Source: Nepenthes gracilis (taxonomy: Eukaryota; Streptophyta; Magnoliopsida; Caryophyllales; Nepenthaceae). From it: DNA of 64,000 bases. This document shows positions 19,795 through 29,107 of this stretch, piece after piece. The notes beneath the pieces are model-generated. The model was not told the origin of the DNA, ran no database searches, and saw only the letters and a list, made by a program, of their open reading frames with translations. The stretch covers positions 19,117,299-19,181,298 of the forward strand of contig BSYO01000009.1 in the NCBI GenBank assembly GCA_033239525.1, written 5' to 3'. Numbering within the stretch: position 1 is the first letter of the stretch; every line of letters begins with the position of its first letter. The translations under genes were made by a program, and so were the position numbers.

Positions 19795-20693
19795 TGTTAA
19801 AAAAAATGGCATCACACAACCTCAAGCATGCACACACAACAGCAAATGAAGTAGAGGAAGAAAAAGAGTACACCAAGATTTATGTGAAAAATCCTTCACA
19901 AACTGAAGAAAAAAAATCGTGAGATACTTAACGCACAAACAAATTTTAACAATGTGAGTTTCACGGTTATATAAACCCTAGACGAAGAGAATGGGGAATA
20001 AGAGCACAATGCACTCACAGTATACTCTCTTCACACTACTTCACCCTTAGAAAAACTTACGCACCTCGCCGTTTCAATGCAGCATACATATTGTGTAAAT
20101 TTATAGAATATTCTATTCCCCAACAAAATTTGTCATTTTCAATAATATAAATATACCCTACAAATTTGTAGAGCTTTGCAAAGAACAGCGCGAACTCAGC
20201 AAAGATCGCACAATATTTTCCTGAGATCACGCATGTCAGACAAATCTTTTGAGCTAGTATTAAATTGGCCCAACTCTAATTAGGTGTTCTTGATCCTTCC
20301 GCTGCTTGCCTCCTTCGCTGGTCAATACATTGACCGATCACAAGAGCTTCTATTGCGCCAACCCAAAAAAACTTGAGCCCTTTGCCGGCAAACGCGTTGA
20401 CCGGCCAATTTACTTTTTTGCCAATCGACGCATTGACCGGCAATTTTGCATCAAGCACTTTCAACTGTTATCTGCCACTTTAGCCAGTCAACTAGTTGAC
20501 TGACCATTTGCCACTTTGACCGATCAAAAAGTTGACCGGCACTTCTTCCACTAAAGGCCTTTGCTCTTTTGCAGATTAACGATGCGTTGACCAAAATTTC
20601 TTCACAAAGTCCGCGGACACCACGCATTGACCTCGCCCTTGTCTTTAGGCTCTCCTCAGACTAAGGCATTTCCACACAGGAGTAACCCCAACA
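19795..20693 (-). repeat. 5' LTR of the copia element (899 bp)
   Basis: On the minus strand it starts TGTTGGGGTTACTCC at 20693 and ends TTTTTTTAACA at 19795, giving TGTT/AACA ends. Near its inner end it has gtgaaggatttttcacataa-atcttggtgtac, the common R-U5 hairpin and downstream motif of plant LTRs. The U3 half carries a dense array of W-box motifs. Confidence 0.85.
20320..20632. promoter_or_regulatory. Cluster of ten W-box motifs (TTGAC[C/T]) in the copia LTR U3
   Basis: TTGACC or TTGACT in either direction stands at 20320 (reverse), 20330, 20397, 20433, 20486 (reverse), 20496, 20516, 20532, 20587 and 20627. Chance would give about one per kilobase. Several are part of a larger repeated unit, (c/g)attgaccggc or gcgttgaccggcc, and two form inverted pairs (ggtcaatacattgacc; agtcaactagttgact). 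W-boxes bind WRKY factors, so stress-responsive LTR transcription is inferred, not shown. Confidence 0.7.
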
Positions 20694-20779
20694 ATGATTA
20701 GACAGGAATAAATTCAACTAGCTTCTCGAGTCCAGCCTGGAGGCAATACTACACATAACAAAAGAAACAAATTACAATG

Positions 20780-21250
20780 AGATGGTTCTAACAAGTGTCA
20801 GAAGACAGGCGGATCTAGAGAAAAGCATCAATGTTTTATATACAAGAAGCTTAGCATATTGGGCAGGACTACAGGTTAGTGGTGCAAACTCCAATTACCT
20901 TTATAGTTCCCGCTCTGGCAGCATCGTCAATAGGACAACAAAAGCCACTTTTATGCTACAATTATGGGAAGTCTAATAATTTTGTTAAAGATTATCGTAC
21001 TCTAAAGTGCGAGTATGTAGGACAAATAGGACAGCAGAGGCCATAGGTCTCAATTGGAGTACATGCTGTGACTGAGTAAGATGCTCAGGATCCTCCTACC
21101 TTGGTGTAAAGTATTATTTGTATTTCTGATTTTTCTCTATTAGCCTTAATTGATGTGAGTGTGGCACTTTTTTGTATCCATGTGTTTTATGCCACACTTG
21201 GAGGCTATTTCAAGGTCATCATATTTTATTTTGGTAATGTCTACTTCAGT
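20780..21250 (+). pseudogene. Ty3/gypsy gag-protease fragment
   Basis: A frame rich in Ser (20880-20940) is followed, one frame over, by CYNYGKSNNFVKDYR at about 20953-20997, a CCHC zinc knuckle with its second Cys, His and last Cys changed to Tyr, Asn and Tyr. Then come VHAVTE-stop-DAQDPPTLV and LLALIDVSVALFCIHV (about 21140-21180), the gypsy protease region where D-T/S-G-A-S/T-H-S-F is expected. It is cut on the left close to the copia LTR. No reverse transcriptase follows. Confidence 0.7.
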
Positions 21251-21259
21251 TAACAAGAC

Positions 21260-22950
21260 CGTTGATATATGATATATGCAAATTATATAGTTCAGGTGAG
21301 AAATCATAGTTCACTAATGAATTTGATTCTACTCAATATGTTAGAATTTGATGTCATTTTTTTTGGGCCCCCAAAATAAATAAATATTAATATATATTAT
21401 TATAACAAAATAAAAAATAAAAATACAAAAAAAAAAAACACCGTGATTTCTCCTTCATTAGTGACTACGTGTACCCCAAATGGTAATAGGTTTATAAACT
21501 AACCCTATTCGATAAATTGTTTGTAAAAAAATACCAGTAAAAAAAAAAATCACCCAAATTTCACCAACTTGAAATCACATCAAATATAATGTATAAAATC
21601 ATCACTGAAATAAAATAAAATAACAGTGATGAGCGTAATATTAGAGGAATCAACTGAGTTGAATTTATATTATGATTTATGAGGGCCTATTAAACAATGG
21701 AAACGAGGATACTTATTTTCTTATTCTGATAATGGATTATAATTTAATAGTTTAGATTTAAAAATAAAAAAATATTAAAAATATTTATATTACAATGTTA
21801 ATACTTATTAAATGTTAAATTTAGCATAATTTTTTAAATAAAAATAACTACTTAGATAGTATTAATTAATATTTAAATTTAAGTTATTAGATTTTTTGAT
21901 TTAATAGTCTAAATTAAAAAAATAAGACCCTACTTTTACGTAAGAGAAGTCAGATCTTAATTCTTCTAAACAACCTAAAATATGAATTGTAGCTAGATGA
22001 AGAGTTGAAAATCATAAAGCTAAAAATATTTAGAGCTTAATCGTGTGATTGTGACCTTATTAGATTTTTTGCTTTAACCTTAATTCAATTTACTGACAAA
22101 ATTTGTTATCATAATATAAAATATATTTGGTTGTTTAAATAAGGTGAGAATGAAATATATACTACTTATAAATAAGCTATTAAGTTGATGATGAATGTTA
22201 TATTGCTTGGTCCACATAGTAATATCTATTTCATATAGAAATGAAATTTTAATATTTTCAAAAATTTGCATTTCCAATGTTTCAATAGTCAACAAAAGCG
22301 GCTAGTGGTAGAGATGGCTTAGCCAGTAGAGGTTAATAGTCAGCATCAATGGGGGTCGTCAATCTAACAAAATTTGATGATTAGCAAATGCAAACCTAAC
22401 GGAGTTGGGCAGTCAGGGTTTGTAGGGTTGCTAGCCAGTGTCAGTGGAGTGTAGCCGAGGGTTGTGCAGGCTAGTCCCGGGGGGCATTAAAAGACGGTGG
22501 TGGGTATGATTGACAGGGTCGGGGCAAATAGGGAGACAGGGTTGAGTGTAGTTGTCCAACGATAGACAAGGTAGCACGAGGCATCATCTGTTGGTATTTG
22601 GTGGTGGAGTGTCGAGATGTCGATGACCAATGATAGGCTGTGATAATCAGGGTATTAATAAAAAGTAGGCCTTAATCAAAGTATGTCAGTTAATAAATGA
22701 TATTGACAGGAAGGGAAGTCACCCCTCAATTATTGACGACAGGGTTGAAGATGTTGATGCCCGTGACTGACAATAAAGGTTCAAGATATCACTTGCCGAT
22801 TGGATAACCAATAATAATTGGTGTACTGTCTACATAGTTGATAGTAGCGGCCTAAGGCTTCACTAACTCATGACAAGAAATGGGTCTCGGGCAACTTAAA
22901 CTATAATAGTAATACTTTCGGGTAAAACTTTGATTGTAAATGTGTGACCC
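21260..22950. other. Intergenic stretch, no gene recognised
   Basis: 21350-22290 is A/T-rich. Its 21690-21960 part, starting gagggcctattaaacaa, has the look of a hAT-type miniature element but no matching right end was found. 22290-22900 is G/T-rich, with repeated short strings such as ggttgg, agggttg and cagtgtc, and no coding frame on either strand. Confidence 0.4.
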
Positions 22951-22959
22951 AAACGCATA

Positions 22960-23110
22960 TCGGATGTGAATGTTTAAAACAAAATATGCACTTGCATGGC
23001 TTGTTTACACATTGGACATGAGCATTTTGAAAAGAATATGCACATGCACAATGTGAGTATATATCCGCCATGAGCATTTTGGACGGAATATGCACATGCA
23101 GATATCAGGT
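22960..23110. repeat. ~52-bp tandem repeat, two to three copies
   Basis: The string atgagcatttt-ga...atatgcacatgca occurs at 23018 and 23070, 52 bp apart; an older copy (aatgtttaaaacaaaatatgcacttgca) lies at about 22970. A short frame across it is Cys/His-rich only because the repeat is. Confidence 0.7.
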
Positions 23111-24601
23111 TAGGTCAGTTATGGATACTAAGACTTGATGCATTTATGAGTCTCTGATGTGTATCAAGTACTAATCTTCATGATACTTGAAAATATTTTA
23201 AAATATCTATTATATTCAATTACAGATTATACCAATACAAAATATTTTTAACACAAAGTATTATCCTTCAGAATCTTATAATTTCTATTTTTTCAAGCTC
23301 AAACTTTATAATATTTCTAATATCAAATTGATTTAAATATTAAAAGATAAACTATAAAATCAATCTTGAACGTCTATATATCACCCAATCCTTAATTTGT
23401 GAAACATGAAGTTAGAAATTGATAATATTAAGTTAATTTTTGTCAATAATTATGTATTAGAGCTATTTAGCTAGCACATGATTTGTGCCTTGGGGTTGCC
23501 TGTGCGTCCATAACATAATGGGATGCACTCGTGTATGGTAGAAGTACACTTATGCATGAGTTAATAAAATGTTTAGAACTCATGCATGATGGGAAAGGCA
23601 CTCAAGGTTGCAAGCGCATGACTTGGCATCAAATGCATGCTTGACTAGCATTTGTGCACAAGTCAATTTATATAAGGATTATTTATGAATTTTTTGATCC
23701 TTTTTTTCTATCAAATTTTGAGAGATAAAAAAAAAGAATAGAGAAATAAGAGAGAGAAGAAGAGAGATAAAGAGAAGAAAGAGGTATTTGAAACTTTTTG
23801 GTTTTAAATATTATAATTACTTAGTTTAAGATTAGTGCTTTCGGCCCAATTCTTCATTTGTTATTACATCTTTAATTTTTTTTTATCTCTATTTAAATGA
23901 ACATGAATGTGATTATTTTACTGCTCTCTTGCTTTTACCTTACATATTTATCCATATATTTAAAAGTCTTCAAATTTGAAGGCTTGATCCTTACACTTAT
24001 AAAATTTGTCACGATGGAAACTCAAAATTCTTTGAATATATGGCCTTGTATGTCATTTTATTCTAAGTATTTTTTTAGAGCTCTACTTTGGTTTTGTAAA
24101 GATCATTTATTTTTAAAAAATGGAGAAAATTGGCATATTTATTTTTTATATAGAATTTTTTATTTTAGCTAAATAAGAATTAATAAAATATATTCAATTA
24201 TATCTTAATATATTAATTACATATTGAAATTGAACCTAATTTTTATGGGTTAGAAAATTGACATTTAATAGAAAATAATTTATTGATGGTTAACCCTTGA
24301 GTCATAAATACTAGTGTTGGCTTTGAGCTATGTGAATTCAATTATAACTAGATCTCTAATATTTAACCCCTATTAGTGAGGTTATCACTTATTATTAATT
24401 TTTATTTTTCATTTGATTTCATAAATTTTTACTAACTTATTATTAAATTAGATATTTTTATATTTGATTATCATTATTTTCTTTCATGATTTTCATATAT
24501 ATTTACATATATAAATTTATATATGTTTTTCCTAACCCTTTAGATTACTAGGTTTATATCTCTTATAAGATATAGATAGAAGATTATTCTACGGTAGTTA
24601 T

Positions 24602-25109
24602 TGATACAATTTGAAAAAGGAAAAATTCAAGTGGACAAAAATAATTAAAAAAATACCAAAATTAATTATTAAAAAATAAAAGTTATAAGATATGAAAAGA
24701 TAGAACATATTTAAAATCTACGAAATATTATAAATGTGGAATCCACCAACAATTAATTTTTAGAGCCCCATAGAAAGTTCAAAGATAACAATCTTTTCAT
24801 CAAAAATCAAGTGCGTTTAAACTAATACAATGCTCTTCAATTTATAAGCCATGCACCTTGCATGCATGCTCCTACAACATTTAATTTTATTATCAAATTC
24901 TCCAAGTCCCCAATAAATATGGTCATTATTCTTATTGCTTTCCATGCTTTGCACGGCAGGTGGCTTTTCAATCACAGGGTAGAAATTTTAGGCTCAAGGT
25001 ATTTACAATCATTGTGATGAAACTCCTGCTTCATGCGCCAGCTCCCATCTTCATGTGCGAAATTTGTTGTGGCCTAAGGTTATTTAATTGAGATAGATCC
25101 AACTAAACA
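24602..25109 (-). repeat. 3' LTR of the TRIM-like element
   Basis: This is the lower copy of the pair. On the minus strand it begins TGTTTAGTTGGATC at 25109. Its lower edge near 24602 (tgatacaattt, compare tgatgccgttt of the other copy) is less sure. Confidence 0.7.
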
Positions 25110-25220
25110 ATATCATTCTTCCTAGGTTCGAAGAAATTCTTCCTCGAGTTGACATCAAGGATCTTGAATTTGCCAACTTTGATTATGACGTTCATCCAAT
25201 TGGCCAACGAGTATCAATAT

Positions 25221-26209
25221 TGTTGCGTTCTGGTTCCACGGGACTTGCTATAGCCGAGAGATGCAGAGGGTGGGGACCACCCAGCCGGATCTCTTAGGGA
25301 GGCGTTGGATCCTCGGCGTCCAATCGGATGCATGGTTTCCAGGCAACACAAGTGGGTGATGTGTTGGATACGAGGTGAGAATCGAGACCGGATGTTTTAA
25401 GTGGAAAACCTCCTCTTGAATGGAGAGGAAAAATCACTAGGCTCAGGGCCTGTAAAGAGCTTCACTATATGGGTTGGAGATTTTACAGAGTACAGTTGTG
25501 AGGGTTAATCCATTCTCTATCTCTCGTTTTGTGTTTTTCTCCTAAGGAAGCTATGCTCTCTCTGGTAGCCTTTTTACACGTCTTTGAGGAGTTGAGCGTG
25601 GAGAGGGAGAGCGTCTGATGGAAGCTTTAGGACTTAGAGTCGTGAGTCTGGAAAGCTCTCTCCCTTTGAAAAGGAGGTCTTGCTGTGTATTTATAATGGA
25701 AGTCGGGACGATGGGGAGTGGACACGTGGCGTCCAATCGGAGGTTGAGGAGCTGGTCCCCTGGCTTCTATTAATGCAGCTGACGTATGGAGAGTGGCATG
25801 CAGACGACGCCGTTGCAGCTTTTGGGTGTGTCAGGTGTGCAGGACCTGTATATCTGCCTTGATTTGACTAAGCGTGCTCTGTTGATACGGCGACTAGCAG
25901 TAGGTGCAGGCTTTCTTGGAAACTGGCGAAATAGGCCAACTGGCACTCCCGGCCGGGAACGGGTGGTCCTCGTCTGGTTAGAAGTCCCCTCGTAAGCTCG
26001 CGGGCTTGGGAGGAGAGAACAGCTCTTGTGGGATCCTCTGGGAAAAGTTCGAGAGATTCTTCCTGGCCGCTCGGGTAGTTCGAGACCTCTTGGGCTCTCG
26101 GCCCTTGGGCCTCCCACTTGGGCCATTTGATCTCTTCTGCTTGTGGGAGCGTTTCTGGACTTCTTCAATTGGGCCGTGCTTTTATGAGCCTTCGTACTGG
26201 GGCCCAACA
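25221..26209 (-). mobile_element. Solo LTR (989 bp) with perfect AATAT target duplication
   Basis: The unit has TGTTG/CAACA ends and is flanked by AATAT on both sides (25216-25220 and 26210-26214). On the minus strand it has a TATAAATA-type box (about 25695), then a hairpin and AGGAGGTTTTCCACTTAAAA with CATCCGG, and ends GGAACCAGAACGCAACA. The tail is very like the R-U5 end of the 1514-7663 element (cggaac-caaca), so the two are relatives. There is no internal region; it arose by recombination between two LTRs. It sits inside the TRIM-like element, so it is the youngest of the nest. Confidence 0.9.
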
Positions 26210-26672
26210 AATATAATGATTAATCATTATTTATTTGATCAAAATTAAATAGGGTTTAAAAGACGGGTAGATAAATAGATCCTTAAAATATTGTTTTGGT
26301 TTTGAGTAGGAATAAAAAGTGTAACTCATTTCCATAATGTTTTCCTTGTTCAATATTTCATGCACTAAATTTACTTTACCTAAATCATCATTATACTCAT
26401 CAAATTTAGGAGGTAACTTCCATACCAGCTCTGCTTCCATTAAGACCGAAAGTTCTGTAACAATGAATGGGCTAACAATTACATTATCCCTGGTAGACCT
26501 CAAATTATTATTTGTTAGGTATTTCGGGACGTCTACAAGCATCTAAGCACTCTAGACATTGATCTCATGAAGAACATGTCTTAATACCCTAGAGATCGTG
26601 CTTGGGATACATAGCCTCCAAGATATTATTTTGTCATCCTCTCCAATGGGTCACCATAGCCTTAATACCAAT

Positions 26673-27153
26673 TGATGCCGTTTTTAGAGAATAAGAATAA
26701 TAAAAAATGCTAAAATTAATTATTGAATAACAAGAATTATAAGTTGCTAAGGATATATAATAAATTTAGAATCCATTAAAATTTGATTGCCTATGAACTG
26801 ATTTTCGAAATCTCACTGATTGTTCATAGATAACAATCTTCTTAATAAAAAATCAAGTGTGATTAAACTAATAAAATATTCTTCAATTTATAAGCCATGC
26901 ACCATGCATATATGCTCCTACAACATTTAATTTTATTATCATTCTTCGAGTCCAATTAATATGGTTGTTATTCTGCTTGCCTTCCACACTTCACATGGCT
27001 GGTGGCTTTATTCTCCTGGGGTTGAGTTCTCTAGGCTCAAGGTCTCCACAATCGTCTTGATTAAACTCCTGCTTCATGTGCCAATTCCAACCTCCATGTG
27101 CCAACATTTGTTGTGGCTCATGGTAATTTAATTCAAATAGATCCTACTGAACC
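26673..27153 (-). repeat. 5' LTR of the TRIM-like element
   Basis: The upper copy of the pair, ending on the minus strand with GGCATCA directly before the primer site at 26672-26655. Confidence 0.7.
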
Positions 27154-27639
27154 GTATTAATTAGTTTTTTGGATTTAATTTTCATTGTTTTATAATATCT
27201 AAAAATTTCCAAACTGTTTTGCTTTGAGTCTTTGTGGCCAATGGCCTTAAACTTATGATTATATTGTATCTTTAACATAAAATTTTGGTTAAAAATGCCT
27301 AGCAAGAGGTGGAATATTAGGGCGACTTTCAGATTGTGGCATTTGATTCTTAGGTTTGGTTTTATATTATGGATTTTTCTAATGGTATTTGTTGGAGAAT
27401 ATCCTAATATTTACTTTAATTTTATTTATGATAATATTTTTGCTATCTGGGGTTGTAGAGATGACAAGACATAGTATTAGAGCAAGTCATAAGAAAAAAA
27501 TCTTATATGGTGTGAGGAAATTAAGGAGGTTAATGAGATGCGAGTTCTAGCTAGGAGAGTAAGTATTTGGTTATCATGGTTAGAATGGTGGAAGTAATGG
27601 ACCAGAAGCAACCTAATCCAAAGCCAATAGTTGTAACTC

Positions 27640-27910
27640 TAGAGAATGTTTTGGTGACTTATGATTGATTGACCAATGAGCATGTACCTAAATTCTTTGG
27701 TAATTAGGATCTGATGAAGATTACGATATATATCTAACTTAAGAGGGTTTTTGAAGTAACTTACTGTCTGAAGGAGGACATTATAAAGCTTGCTTCTTGC
27801 AAACTTGACGATGAAGCAAAATATTAGTTGACAATGAAAAAGAGGGTTTTAAGTTTGGAGAATGAAGAAATTCCATAAAATGTGTTTTTGAATGTGTCCC
27901 TTTATAAGTG
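27640..27910 (+). pseudogene. Ty3/gypsy gag fragment
   Basis: The plus strand reads LTNEHVPKFFGN, then (after a stop) DLMKITIYI, KRVFEVTYCLKEDIIKLASC, KLDDEAKY and RVLSLENEEIP. The order and residues follow the gag at 60030-60260 of the larger element (FTNERVLKFLG, EVFKIINCSEDKKVKF, KILNLENEEIS). Several stops break it. It probably belongs with the LTR at 23379-27460. Confidence 0.75.
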
Positions 27911-27919
27911 CTATAAGGT

Positions 27920-28960
27920 ATCGATTTTTAAAATATAGTAATTAGAAATAATTAACTTAATATAAATGAATTAATGTCAAAAGGACACAGGAGTTGACAG
28001 TTAATAAATGCATTTTAAACGATGACGACCATTTTTTTTTAAAAAAAAATATTTTTTAAAATTTAAGTGTTATTTTTCTTTGACTATAAAAATATTTTTT
28101 GTTAACTTATTTTTTAAAAATATATATATATAATATTATTTAAGCACCTAAAACATAAAAAGAAAACATTAATAAGTTATTTTTCAATAAATAAACCATT
28201 AAACAGAGCCTAATTTCACTCATCAAATAATAATTTTCGTTTTTTCTCTTAATGGGATAGCAGTATACGTAAGTCAATCAACATGCGACCATGCACCAAT
28301 CTCTCGTCTCCTTTGGCGGCTTCCAACCGTTGATCATTAATAAGGATTTATTACTCAAATATCCCGAAATTGCTGTGCATATGTTGCATAATTACATATA
28401 TTTATTTAGTCTAAAAAATGTAAAATTATTTTTAATTTATTTTCAGATAGTCCATATAATTCATGTATAATTTATTGTTTATATTTTTATATAGTCTATA
28501 AATTAAGATTTATATAATAAAATAAATAACACATGTCTTACATTGAATATATTCTTTCCTCTATAAATAAAACAGTCAACGAGTCAATTTAAATATAATG
28601 AACCAGAAATTTCTTCATAAGGCCAACACAGTCGTGTGAGACGCCAGGTTTGAAAAGTAATTTTACCGTTTAAGATATATGATTATTTATTTTATTTTAG
28701 TATTTATATTTAATTTATACAAAAATATTTAAAATTTTAGAGTTTTTTTTTTTTTTTTTAAATTTTAGGTACGGAGATAATACTGATAAAGGAGGTTGGC
28801 CGCTGACGATAGAGCCGAAAATAGAAGATGGTAGTGGGCGTGTGTGGATATAAACAAAAAGGGAAGAAAAAACAAGAAAAAGCAAACAAAAATATTAATC
28901 TGCAGAATGGCGATTTGGTCTCAAATGGGAAGGAAAATCACGAATCCCTTGCACTTTTTC
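27920..28960. other. Upstream region of the TOL gene; no gene
   Basis: A/T-rich DNA. Around 28140-28215 the sequence ending ttaaacagagcctaatttca resembles one end of a hAT-type miniature element, but the other end was not found. 28750-28770 is a T run. Confidence 0.4.
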
Positions 28961-29010
28961 TAGGGTTTTAATTACCCTCCAAAATTCCCTTCCTCTCTCT
29001 CTCTCTCTTG
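28958..29010 (+). promoter_or_regulatory. Likely core promoter / 5' UTR signals of the TOL gene
   Basis: A telo-box-like tagggtttta (28961) lies ~147 bp before the start codon, followed by a CT-rich tract (tcctctctctctctctctct, about 28990-29009). Telo-boxes and pyrimidine patches near the start are common in broadly expressed plant genes. I see no clear TATA box, so the transcription start is not fixed. Confidence 0.45.
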
Positions 29011-29107
29011 TCCCTACGGAAAGCTGAGCTCTCTGTCTTCTCCCCATAAGTTCAATCACCTCTGCGTCTTTTTGGTAGGAAAATTTTGTTACTTTATACC
29101 GGTGAAG

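Larger units (their letters stand above)
15570..20693 (-). mobile_element. Degenerate Ty1/copia retrotransposon, minus strand
   Basis: Reading down from 20693 the order is LTR, tRNA-Met-type primer site, gag with zinc knuckle, protease, GAG-pre-integrase, integrase, reverse transcriptase and RNase H. Integrase before reverse transcriptase defines Ty1/copia. Every domain is broken by stops or frameshifts, and key residues are changed (protease DTG to DTR, reverse transcriptase YVDD to HMNN). No 3' LTR like the 5' one was found below 15570, so the element is truncated at its 3' end. It cannot move by itself. Confidence 0.9.
24602..27153 (-). mobile_element. Short copia-like LTR element (TRIM-like), minus strand, carrying a nested solo LTR
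   Basis: Direct repeats at about 24602-25109 and 26673-27153 share long blocks (acaatcttttcatcaaaaatcaagtg; ttcaatttataagccatgca; ctcctacaacatttaatttta; ggctcaaggt; actcctgcttcatg). Reading the minus strand, the upper copy is followed by ATTGGTATTAAGGCTATGG, a copia-type primer site. Without the nested LTR the interior is only ~570 bp and holds no complete domain; an open minus-strand frame at 26542-26231 could be gag-derived but I cannot place it. This fits a non-autonomous, miniature LTR element. Confidence 0.75.
23379..27460 (+). mobile_element. Old gypsy LTR of the 57963 family, interrupted by nested elements
   Basis: 23379-24600 follows the start of the 57963 and 63182 LTRs: tcacccaatccttaatttgtg, a tgcac-rich part, the purine run gagagagaagaagagagata, and ctctatttaaatgaacatgaatg (compare cttatttaaatgtaaatgcatg). 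After an interruption, 27154-27460 follows the LTR's later part: ttgtggccaatggccttaa with ttatgattatattgtatc (compare the region 59480-59560). The two pieces are one LTR split by the insertion at 24602-27153. A related gag fragment follows at 27640. Confidence 0.65.

Noticed and set aside
28120..28215. Possible hAT MITE upstream of TOL
   Set aside because: Only one terminus-like sequence (acagagcctaatt) could be seen; without the second end or a duplication it cannot be delimited.
29072..29107. Upstream extension of the TOL reading frame by 12 codons
   Set aside because: The frame is open there, but the codon at 29072 is TTG; the first ATG in frame is 29108.
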